From NCBI GenBank assembly GCA_031253995.1, contig JAIRVG010000092.1, forward strand, positions 1 through 41,091: a DNA stretch of 41,091 nucleotides. The letters are read 5' to 3'. Made by a program: the position numbers and the translations under genes. Source of the DNA: Paucimonas sp. Lineage in GTDB: Bacteria; Pseudomonadota; Gammaproteobacteria; Pseudomonadales; Pseudomonadaceae. Shown here piece after piece: positions 1 to 7,466 of this stretch (position 1 is the first letter of the stretch; every line of letters begins with the position of its first letter). The notes below the pieces were generated by a model that was not told the DNA's origin, searched no databases, and was given only the letters and a program-made list of their open reading frames with translations.

Positions 1-112
1 CTGACACACTGCGGATACAGGTTTTATGGCCGCTTCGCGCCCAATCGCGGATGAATCCGCTCCCACGCCGTCCCTGCTAAATCAATAAGTTATGTGTTGT
101 TCTATGAGAGCT
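1..112. repeat. REPIN copy A (left part cut by window edge)
   Basis: This is the right-hand part of a REP-type element. The right arm, 44-69, is the same 26 bases that form the right arms of the copies at 15503-15528 and 27347-27372. The left arm would lie outside the window. The match to copy B (15460-15571) continues past the arm through a shared flank that includes GTTATGTGTTGTTCT, so copies A and B share about 110 bp in the same orientation. No coding function is seen. Confidence 0.85.
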
Positions 113-235
113 GGCTTGCCTGCGAAGGACCGCGCAGCGGTCCCGGTTCCCGTTCCAAAGCCAGGCCAATGCTATCTCCCGACTGGAGATCTGGAACCGG
201 GACCGTTTCACGGTCCTTCGCAGGCAAGCCAGCTC
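108..235. repeat. Large nested inverted repeat (second REPIN type)
   Basis: A perfect 25-bp inverted repeat (108-132 and 211-235, beginning GAGCTGGCTTGCC) encloses a second perfect 13-bp pair (138-150 and 193-205, CGGTCCCGGTTCC) and a 6-bp pair at the tip (174-179 and 185-190). The whole stretch could fold as one long hairpin. The outer arm resembles Pseudomonas REP sequences but differs from the arms of copies A to C. It probably also helps separate transcription units. Confidence 0.85.
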
Positions 236-512
236 CTACGAATCCGCGTTCCCGCCCCGGCGATCCGACCGGTAACAAGCGGCTCTTTGCGCAAACTGTA
301 GGAAATCTTGATATCCTCTGTACGCTTTTTCCTACAAGGCCTCAGGACCAAGCCCTGAAAATCCTGTAGGGGAAACCCTGCGTCCTCCTCAATTTTTCAG
401 ATTTCCAGCCGAAGCCATGGACATAGGCCGGGTTAGAGCGGTTCAGAATAAAGTCAAAAAATCGGCGCTTTATTTTTGTTGTCCGCGCGTCCCGCGACAG
501 CAACCTTAAATA
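236..512. other. Non-coding leader region upstream of wssA
   Basis: No convincing gene is seen here; the short open frames lack ribosome binding sites and recognisable protein features. Two small inverted repeats stand out. TGTAGGAAA (297-305) pairs with TTTCCTACA (328-336). AATAAAG (447-453) pairs with CTTTATT (468-474) and is followed by a T-run, as in a weak intrinsic terminator. Together with the AT-rich stretch from about 440, this is probably promoter and control sequence for the cellulose operon. Confidence 0.5.
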
Positions 513-526
513 CACAATTTATTGAC
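513..526 (-). promoter_or_regulatory. Candidate FleQ binding box upstream of wssA
   Basis: Read on the minus strand the site is GTCAATAAATTGTG. It matches the published FleQ consensus GTCaNTAAAtTGAC at all positions except the last two. It lies about 90 bp before the wssA start codon. FleQ is a c-di-GMP-responsive regulator of exopolysaccharide operons in Pseudomonas (pel in P. aeruginosa; cellulose in P. putida and P. fluorescens). The match is seen in the sequence; binding is inferred. Confidence 0.6.
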
Positions 527-615
527 ACAATCATTTTGATATCACACCCTTACGCACTTGGAAGTCCTGATCTGCCCTTCTGTAGTCCAGATAGCCGTAG
601 GCTGGAAGTACATAT

Positions 616-1761
616 ATGAGTCAAGCAGACGATATTGGAAATTTGTTCCACCGATTCGGAGCAAGTGCTGACAGTTATAAGGAAATAAACACTGAATTCG
701 AGTACTTCGAGCCGGCAGCGACCCCTGCCGAGTCGAATCCGCCAGTGAAGGCTGTTGCAAGGAACCTGGTCGAGCTCAAGCGTCCGTCCGTAACCGTTGC
801 CGCGCCGGCACCCAGTGCCCCGCTTCCCGCTCCAGCGCCGCTTGCCGCCGCTGTCGCATCTCCCGTGGAAGCGCCCAGTGGATCCCTCGGCGAACGCCTC
901 CAGGCCCTTGCCCGCGAACGCCGTGCCCAGGCTGAAGAACACAACCGCCGCGCCCTCGACCGTGCCCTGCGCGCGCAATCGGCGCGACGCCCGCAAGCCC
1001 GGGTGATCGTCGTGCTCTCGGCCAAGGGTGGCGTCGGCAAGACCACCCTGGTCGCCGCCCTCGGCAAACTGCTCAAGCGCCCCGCCGGGCGCACCCTGGT
1101 CCTCGACCTGGATGCGCAGAACGCCCTGGTCAGCCACCTGCAACTGCCCCGTGCCAACGCGGGCATCAATCAGGCGCGCCTGCAGGAGCTGGGCTGGAGC
1201 GACGTGCTCTGTCACAGCGCCAGCGGCATCGACTGCCTGCCCTTCGGTCCGAGCAATGCCGCCGACCTGCGCGCCTTCGAGGCGCAACTGGTGAGCAATC
1301 CGGCGTACCTGATGGAGCAACTGGCCGACCTGGAGCTGGGCAAGGACGACCTGCTGCTGATCGATACCGCCAGCGGCGCCTCGCCGTGGCTGCATCAGGT
1401 CCTGTCCCTGGCCGACCAGGTTGTCGCCGTGACCCTGGCCGACGCCGCGTCCTATCTCGTCCTCGACAAGCTGCAAAGCTGGCTGGCCCCGCTGCCTGGC
1501 GGCCAGTGCTCCTTCCTGGTCAACCAGGTGGATGCGCGCAACCCGCTGAGCCAGGACATGAACGAGGTGCTGCGGGAGAAACTGGGCAGCCAATGGCTCG
1601 CCGCCGTACCGCTTGACCACCAGCTCGGCGAAGCCCTCGCCTTCGACCGCGACCCCTTCCAGCAAACGGTCGACAGCCCCGCCTGCCAGGCATTGCGCGG
1701 CATCGCCGCCGACCTGGCCCAACGAATCGAGCAGCACCGCGAAGAAACCAGCGCCTCATGA
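616..1761 (+). CDS. wssA: WssA, BcsQ/MinD-like ATPase of cellulose synthesis
   Basis: Product of 381 aa in the BcsQ (MinD/ParA, YhjQ) family, which is needed for cellulose production and for placing the machinery at the cell pole in enterics. A deviant Walker A motif, KGGVGKTT, lies at about residues 137-144, followed by DLDAQN and LLIDTASG typical of the family. Residues 1-30 (DDIGNLFHRFG, then a Tyr and Glu) resemble the small cellulose proteins BcsR/BcsP, and a Pro/Ala-rich linker (about 35-90) joins them to the ATPase domain. The ATG at 616 has GGAAG seven bases upstream. The stop overlaps the bcsA start as ATGA. As first gene of the operon it matches wssA of P. fluorescens SBW25. Confidence 0.9.
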   Translation: MSQADDIGNLFHRFGASADSYKEINTEFEYFEPAATPAESNPPVKAVARNLVELKRPSVTVAAPAPSAPLPAPAPLAAAVASPVEAPSGSLGERLQALARERRAQAEEHNRRALDRALRAQSARRPQARVIVVLSAKGGVGKTTLVAALGKLLKRPAGRTLVLDLDAQNALVSHLQLPRANAGINQARLQELGWSDVLCHSASGIDCLPFGPSNAADLRAFEAQLVSNPAYLMEQLADLELGKDDLLLIDTASGASPWLHQVLSLADQVVAVTLADAASYLVLDKLQSWLAPLPGGQCSFLVNQVDARNPLSQDMNEVLREKLGSQWLAAVPLDHQLGEALAFDRDPFQQTVDSPACQALRGIAADLAQRIEQHREETSAS

Positions 1762-3983
1762 CCGCCCAACTCAAACCGACGCCGGTCCTGCCGACGTCCA
1801 GGGGAGCGCGGGCGCAAGCCTGGTTCGCCCGCATGGAACAGTTGCCGCAAGGCATCAAGCGCAGCCTGAAGATCGCCGCGACGCTGCTGGGCCTGGCGCT
1901 TTTGGCGGCGGTGGTCACCACGCCATTGGAGCTGATGCCACAGATCGGCTTCGCCTGCCTGTGCATCGGGCTGGTGCTGATGCTGCGCCGGGTGCCCGGC
2001 CGCCTGGCGGCGCTGGCGATGATCGGCATGTCGCTGATCGCTACCCTGCGCTACGTGTACTGGCGCCTGACCGACACCCTGGACTTCGACAACGGCCTGG
2101 ACATGTTCTTCGGCTACGGCCTGGTAGCCGCCGAGACCTACTCGCTGATCATCCTTGCCTTCGGCTACCTGCAGACCGCCTGGCCACTCCAGCGCAGGCC
2201 GCAGATCCTCACCCAGCCGCCGCAGGAGTGGCCGGTGGTGGATGTGTTCGTGCCGACCTACAACGAAGAGTTGAGCATCGTCAAACTTACCGTGCTGGCG
2301 GCCCAGGCGATGGACTGGCCGCGGGACAAGCTGCGTATCCATGTGCTCGACGATGGCCGCCGCGAGGAGTTTCGCGAGTTCTCCCGGCAGATTGGGGTCA
2401 ACTACATCGTTCGCGACAACAACCGTCACGCCAAGGCCGGCAACCTCAACGAAGCGCTGAAGGTCACCGACGGTGAATTCATCGCGATCTTCGACGCCGA
2501 CCACGTGCCGACCCGTTCCTTCCTGCAAGTGGCCATGGGCTGGTTCCTCAAGGACCCGAAGCTGTCGCTGCTGCAGACGCCGCACTTCTTCTTCTCCCCC
2601 GACCCGTTCGAGAAGAACCTCGACACTTTCCGCTCGGTGCCCAACGAAGGCGAGCTGTTCTACGGCCTGATCCAGGACGGCAACGACCTGTGGAACGCCA
2701 CCTTCTTCTGCGGCTCCTGCGCGGTGATCCGTCGTACCCACCTGCTGGAAGTCGGCGGCGTGGCGGTGGAAACCGTGACCGAGGACGCCCATACCGCCCT
2801 CAAGCTCAGCCGCAAGGGCTACAACACCGCCTACCTGGCCATTCCCCAGGCAGCGGGCCTGGCCACCGAAAGCCTGTCGCGGCATATCAACCAGCGGATC
2901 CGCTGGGCACGGGGCATGGCGCAGATCTTCCGCACCGACAACCCGCTGCTGGGCAAGGGCCTGAGCCTTGGCCAGCGGATCTGCTACGTCAACGCGATGA
3001 TGCACTTCTTCTACGGCTTGCCTCGCCTGGTGTTCCTCACCGCGCCACTGGCCTACCTGCTCTTCGGCGCGCAGATCTTCCAGGCCTCGGCGATGATGAT
3101 CACCGCCTACGTGCTGCCGCACATCATCCACGCCAACCTGACCAACTCACGGATCCAGGGGCGCTTCCGCCAGTCGTTCTGGAACGAGGTGTACGACTCG
3201 GTGCTGGCCTGGTACATCATGCGCCCGGTGCTGGTGGCCCTGATCAACCCCAAGGTCGGCGGCTTCAACGTCACCGACAAGGGCGGGATCATCGAAAAGG
3301 ACTACTTCGACTGGAAGCTGGCCCGTCCCTACATCGTGCTGCTGATGCTCAACCTGATCGGCATCGGCTGCGGCGTCGTACAGCTGTTCACCGCTGATTC
3401 CTCGGCCATGCTGACCATCTTCATCAACCTCGGCTGGACGGTCTACAACGTCATCATGAGCAGCACCGCCATGGCGGTTGCCAGTGAATCGCGCCAGGTC
3501 CGCACCGAGCCTCGGGTACACGCCGAACTGCCGGTGCGCCTGAGCCTGCCGGACGGCCGCCAGATCGACTGCCACACCCTCGACTTCTCGCAGAGCGGCA
3601 TCGGCGTGAAGCTGCCGGAAGGCGTCAGCCTGGACAGGCACATGGAGCTGGACGTGACCCTGCACCGCCAGGGCCAGGCCTGCGTACTGCCGGCACGGGT
3701 GATGTTCGCCCGGGGCAATACCGCGGGCATGCGTTTCCGCGAGATGACCCTGCGCCAGCAGAGCGACATGGTCCGCCTGACCTTCTCCCGCGCCGACACC
3801 TGGGCCTCGTCCTGGGGCAGCCACACCCTCGACTCGCCCCTGGTCGGCCTGCGCAACGTCAGCAAGGTCGGCCTGCGCGGCATGGCTGACCTGGCCAAGG
3901 CCAGCCTGGCGGCCCTGCGTCATCGCCACTACTTCCGCAAGACCGACAACCCGACCCTCGAACCTGCAATGGAAACCCAATGA
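1758..3983 (+). CDS. bcsA: Cellulose synthase catalytic subunit BcsA (WssB)
   Basis: Product of 741 aa, an inner-membrane family 2 glycosyltransferase that polymerises UDP-glucose into beta-1,4-glucan and extrudes it through its own channel. The catalytic signature is complete: VLDDG (Asp198/199), DAD (246-248), TED (341-343) and QRIRW (379-383). Hydrophobic segments lie before the catalytic domain (about 38-140) and after it (about 410-570). The C-terminal PilZ domain carries RTEPR (582-586, RxxxR) and DFSQSG (609-614, DxSxxG), the residues that bind c-di-GMP and relieve autoinhibition. It is translationally coupled to wssA and to bcsB by ATGA overlaps. Length is as expected for the SBW25 WssB type. 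Confidence 0.97.
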   Translation: MTAQLKPTPVLPTSRGARAQAWFARMEQLPQGIKRSLKIAATLLGLALLAAVVTTPLELMPQIGFACLCIGLVLMLRRVPGRLAALAMIGMSLIATLRYVYWRLTDTLDFDNGLDMFFGYGLVAAETYSLIILAFGYLQTAWPLQRRPQILTQPPQEWPVVDVFVPTYNEELSIVKLTVLAAQAMDWPRDKLRIHVLDDGRREEFREFSRQIGVNYIVRDNNRHAKAGNLNEALKVTDGEFIAIFDADHVPTRSFLQVAMGWFLKDPKLSLLQTPHFFFSPDPFEKNLDTFRSVPNEGELFYGLIQDGNDLWNATFFCGSCAVIRRTHLLEVGGVAVETVTEDAHTALKLSRKGYNTAYLAIPQAAGLATESLSRHINQRIRWARGMAQIFRTDNPLLGKGLSLGQRICYVNAMMHFFYGLPRLVFLTAPLAYLLFGAQIFQASAMMITAYVLPHIIHANLTNSRIQGRFRQSFWNEVYDSVLAWYIMRPVLVALINPKVGGFNVTDKGGIIEKDYFDWKLARPYIVLLMLNLIGIGCGVVQLFTADSSAMLTIFINLGWTVYNVIMSSTAMAVASESRQVRTEPRVHAELPVRLSLPDGRQIDCHTLDFSQSGIGVKLPEGVSLDRHMELDVTLHRQGQACVLPARVMFARGNTAGMRFREMTLRQQSDMVRLTFSRADTWASSWGSHTLDSPLVGLRNVSKVGLRGMADLAKASLAALRHRHYFRKTDNPTLEPAMETQ

Positions 3984-6265
3984 CTGTCACCGCGCTCCTC
4001 GGCGAAAACGTGAACTCGCTGCGCCGCTCCCGCGCCGTGCTGGCCTGCGCGCTGCTGCTGGGCAGCCTGGGACAGGCCGGCGCCGATGAAACCGCACCGC
4101 TCGCGAGCGCTGCGAACAGTGACGCGCCGGGCTACCGCATGAGTTTCAAGGAGCTGGGCAAGGACTACACCATGGGCCTGCGCGGTACCGAGTCGAGCGA
4201 CACGGTCAACTTCGACATGCGTGCCGACGAGGTGGTGACCGGCGCCCAGCTGACCCTGCAATACAGCTACTCGCCCGCACTGCTCAGCGAGCTGTCGCAG
4301 ATCAACATCATGATCAACGACGAGGTAGCCGGCAGCCTGCCGCTGCCAAAGGAAACCGCAGGAACGGTGCAGAAGCATACGCTGGAGATCCCGCCGTACC
4401 TGATCACCGAGTTCAACCGCCTGAGCGTGCAGCTGATCGGGCACTACAGCATGCAGTGCGAAGACCCGGCACATTCCAGCCTGTGGGCCAAGATCAGCAG
4501 CGACAGCCAACTGAGCATCCAGGTCGCCCAGGTCGAGCTGCCCAACGACCTCGCCGCCCTGCCCTTGCCGTTCTTCGACCGCCGCGACCGTCGCGCCCTG
4601 GCCCTGCCCTTCGTGTTCGCCGCAGCGCCGGACAACACCGTGCTGGAGGCCGCCGGCGCCGTGTCGTCGTGGCTCGGCGCACTCGCCAGCTACCGCGGTG
4701 CGCGCTTCTCCACCGAGCTCCAGCAACTGCCGGCCAAGGGCAACGGCATCGTCCTGGTCAACAGCGACGCGGCCAGCCACCTGGACGGCCTTGATCTGCC
4801 AGCGGTACAGGGCCCGACCCTGGCCATCGTCAGCAACCCCAACGACCGTTTCGGCAAGCTGCTGGTGATCGCCGGCCGCAACAGCGACGAGATCAAGCGC
4901 GCCGCCACTGCGCTGGTGGTGGGCAGCCGCAACCTGTCCGGGCAGAGCGTGCAGGTCGACGCCGTGGACATCCTCGTCCCGCGCAAGCCCTACGACGCGC
5001 CGAACTGGCTGCCCACCGATCGCCCGGTACGCCTGGGCGAACTGATCCAGCCGCGCGAGCTCGGTGTCTCCGGCTACGCCCCGGCGACGATCACCGTGCC
5101 GGTGCGCCTGCCGCCAGACCTGTTCAACTGGCGCGAAGACGGCGCCCGCCTGAACCTCAAGTACCGCTACACGCCGCAACAGGTCTCAAGCAATTCGTCG
5201 CTGCTGGTCAGCTTCAACGACCGCTTCATCCACTCGATGAACCTGCCGTCGATCCAGAGCATGGGTGCCGCGCAGAGCCTGCTGGCAGCGCTGAAGACCG
5301 ACGACAGCCTGGCCCGCGAGGTCAGCATGCGCCTGCCGCTGGACGCCGTGGCCCTGCAGTCGCGCCTGCAGTTCCGCTACATGTACGACTACGTCAAGCA
5401 AGGCGAATGCAACGACATCATCATCGACAACATGCGCGGCGCCATCGACCCGGACTCGACCCTCGACCTGAGTGGTTACCAGCACTACATGGCGATGCCC
5501 AACCTCGGTGTGTTCAAGGACAGTGGCTTCCCCTTCACCCGCCTGGCCGACCTGTCGCAGACTGCGGTGATCCTCCCGGACGGCGCCGGTGCGGCGGACT
5601 GGAATGCCTACCTGACGGTGCTCGGCCGCTTCGGCGAATCCACCGGCTACCCGGCTACCGCGGTCACCGTGGCCCAGGCAGACGGCGTCGCGGCGCTGGC
5701 CGACAAGGACCTGCTGGTCCTCGCCTCCGGCGCCAACCAGCCGCTGCTGGAGGCATGGGCCGAGCACCTGCCGAGCAAGACCGTGGACAACAAGCGCTAC
5801 GTCGAGTTTTCCGACCTGCCGCTGCGCCTGCGCGAGTGGATCAGCCCGGACCCGGTGGCCAACCTGCGCAAGGCCCGCGGCGCCCTGACCCTGGTGAGCG
5901 ACAACGGCGCGTCCTGGGTCAGCGGTTTCGAGTCTCCGCTCAAGCCCGGGCGCAGCGTGGTCCTGTTGAGCAGCCCGCAGCCGCAGCAACTGGGCGAGAT
6001 CACCGACGCCCTGATCGGCGGCGAGGCGTATACCCAGGCCCTGCAAGGCAGCCTGGTGATGGTCAAGGGCCGCAACATCCAGTCGCTGGTGGCCGAAGAG
6101 TCGTATTACGTCGGCCATCTCGGTCCGTTCAAATACCTGCAGTGGATGCTCTCGCGCCACGTGCTCCTGCTGCTCGGCCTGACCGTCGCGGGCATCGCCC
6201 TGGTCAGCCTGGCCGCCTACTTCTCGCTGCGCGCGGTCGCCCGACGCCGCCTCAAGGACGAATGA
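3980..6265 (+). CDS. bcsB: Cellulose synthase periplasmic subunit BcsB (WssC)
   Basis: Product of 761 aa, the periplasmic partner of BcsA. In known complexes BcsB guides the glucan across the periplasm, and its C-terminal helix is needed for BcsA activity. An N-terminal export signal is seen (hydrophobic run about residues 19-34, ending AGADE), then a long periplasmic region with the usual alternating carbohydrate-binding and flavodoxin-like domains. One C-terminal membrane helix (about 725-750, HVLLLLGLTVAGIALVSLAA) is followed by a basic tail. The ATG at 3980 overlaps the bcsA stop. No frameshift or missing domain is apparent. Confidence 0.95.
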   Translation: MTVTALLGENVNSLRRSRAVLACALLLGSLGQAGADETAPLASAANSDAPGYRMSFKELGKDYTMGLRGTESSDTVNFDMRADEVVTGAQLTLQYSYSPALLSELSQINIMINDEVAGSLPLPKETAGTVQKHTLEIPPYLITEFNRLSVQLIGHYSMQCEDPAHSSLWAKISSDSQLSIQVAQVELPNDLAALPLPFFDRRDRRALALPFVFAAAPDNTVLEAAGAVSSWLGALASYRGARFSTELQQLPAKGNGIVLVNSDAASHLDGLDLPAVQGPTLAIVSNPNDRFGKLLVIAGRNSDEIKRAATALVVGSRNLSGQSVQVDAVDILVPRKPYDAPNWLPTDRPVRLGELIQPRELGVSGYAPATITVPVRLPPDLFNWREDGARLNLKYRYTPQQVSSNSSLLVSFNDRFIHSMNLPSIQSMGAAQSLLAALKTDDSLAREVSMRLPLDAVALQSRLQFRYMYDYVKQGECNDIIIDNMRGAIDPDSTLDLSGYQHYMAMPNLGVFKDSGFPFTRLADLSQTAVILPDGAGAADWNAYLTVLGRFGESTGYPATAVTVAQADGVAALADKDLLVLASGANQPLLEAWAEHLPSKTVDNKRYVEFSDLPLRLREWISPDPVANLRKARGALTLVSDNGASWVSGFESPLKPGRSVVLLSSPQPQQLGEITDALIGGEAYTQALQGSLVMVKGRNIQSLVAEESYYVGHLGPFKYLQWMLSRHVLLLLGLTVAGIALVSLAAYFSLRAVARRRLKDE

Positions 6266-6269
6266 CCCC

Positions 6270-7466
6270 ATGGCCCCGATGAAAGCCACCCTGCTGGGCG
6301 CCGCGCTGGCCGCCTGCGTGCTGCCCGCCACCGGCCAGGCCGCCGACGCTTGCGGCGTCAGCGACTGGCCGCTGTGGCAGAACTTCACCCAGCACTTCAT
6401 CCAGCCCGATGGTCGGGTGCTGGATGCCAGCACGCCACAGTTGCACAGCTCGTCCGAAGGTCAGTCCTACGGCATGTTCTTCGCCCTGGTGGCCAACGAC
6501 CGCAACAACTTCGACCGTCTGTGGGCCTGGGCCAGGAACAACCTGGCCGGCAGCGACATCGGCAACAACCTGCCAGGCTGGTGGTGGGGCAAGGACGACA
6601 AGGGCCAGTGGCGCCTGCTGGACACCAATTCGGCCTCCGACGCCGACCTGTGGTTCGCCTACGCCCTGTTCGAAGCCGCGCGCCTGTGGAAGGACGACAG
6701 CTACGCCAAGGAAGCGACCCTGCTGCTGGACAACATCAAGGCCCGGGAGGTCGCCGACCTGCCGGGGCTGGGCAAGATGCTCCTGCCCGGCGCCCAGGGT
6801 TTCGCCAAGCCCGATCACTTCTGGCACCTCAACCCCAGCTACCTGCCGGTGCCGGTATTGCGGCGCATGGCCCTGGCCGATCCACAAGGGCCATGGAACG
6901 AGATCGCCAAGGCCACTGCGACCCTGATGAAGAACGGCAGCCACAACGGCTATATCGCCGACTGGGTCGGCTATCGCGGCACCGGTCCCGGCACCGGGCT
7001 GTTCGTGGTCGATCCGGTCAAGGGCGAGCTGGGCAGCTACGACGCCATCCGCACCTACCTGTGGGCCGGCATCACGCCCACCAGCGAGCCACTGGCCAAG
7101 CCCATCCTCGACAGCCTCTACGGCATGTCCCAGGGCGTGGCGACCCAGGGCACGCCGCCGGAAAAGGTCCAGGTAAAAAGCAACACCAGCACCGGCGACG
7201 GTCCCTACGGTTTCTCCGCGGCCCTGCTGCCGTACCTCAAGGCCCGTCAGCAACCCTGGCTGGTGGAGCAACAGCGCGCACGGGTCGACAGCCTGATGGC
7301 GCAGAGTTTCAGCCCGGCTGCCGTACAGCAACGCCAACCGCCTTACTACGACGTGGTCCTCAGCCTGTTCGCCCTTGGCTACATGGATGAGCACTACCGC
7401 TTCCTCGCCGACGGGAAGCTGCAACCTCTCTGGGAGACTTCATGCGCTCGCGCCGCCAAACCCTAG
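6270..7466 (+). CDS. bcsZ: Endo-1,4-beta-glucanase BcsZ (WssD), GH8
   Basis: Product of 398 aa, a periplasmic family 8 glycoside hydrolase that trims nascent cellulose and affects its yield and assembly. A signal peptide is visible (MKATLLGAALAACVLPATGQA after an initial MAP). The GH8 signature SEGQSYGMFFAL places the probable general acid at Glu63, and SASDADLWFAYAL (about 121-133) is the second conserved block. The start at 6270 is preferred over the ATG at 6279 because AAGGA at 6254-6258 is better spaced for it. Its 3' end overlaps bcsC by 25 bp, so the two are coupled. Confidence 0.95.
   Translation: MAPMKATLLGAALAACVLPATGQAADACGVSDWPLWQNFTQHFIQPDGRVLDASTPQLHSSSEGQSYGMFFALVANDRNNFDRLWAWARNNLAGSDIGNNLPGWWWGKDDKGQWRLLDTNSASDADLWFAYALFEAARLWKDDSYAKEATLLLDNIKAREVADLPGLGKMLLPGAQGFAKPDHFWHLNPSYLPVPVLRRMALADPQGPWNEIAKATATLMKNGSHNGYIADWVGYRGTGPGTGLFVVDPVKGELGSYDAIRTYLWAGITPTSEPLAKPILDSLYGMSQGVATQGTPPEKVQVKSNTSTGDGPYGFSAALLPYLKARQQPWLVEQQRARVDSLMAQSFSPAAVQQRQPPYYDVVLSLFALGYMDEHYRFLADGKLQPLWETSCARAAKP

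Noticed and set aside
92..369. Two overlapping short open frames in the upstream region
   Set aside because: They lie in the REPIN palindromes, have no good ribosome binding site and show no protein features.
522..550. TTGACA at 522-527 as a sigma-70 promoter for wssA
   Set aside because: No acceptable -10 hexamer lies at 16-18 bases; the hexamer overlaps the FleQ-like box, so I report only the latter.
1452..3131. Long minus-strand open frame opposite wssA and bcsA
   Set aside because: It has the composition of an antisense shadow in GC-rich DNA, no ribosome binding site and no domain, and the plus strand holds well-supported genes.
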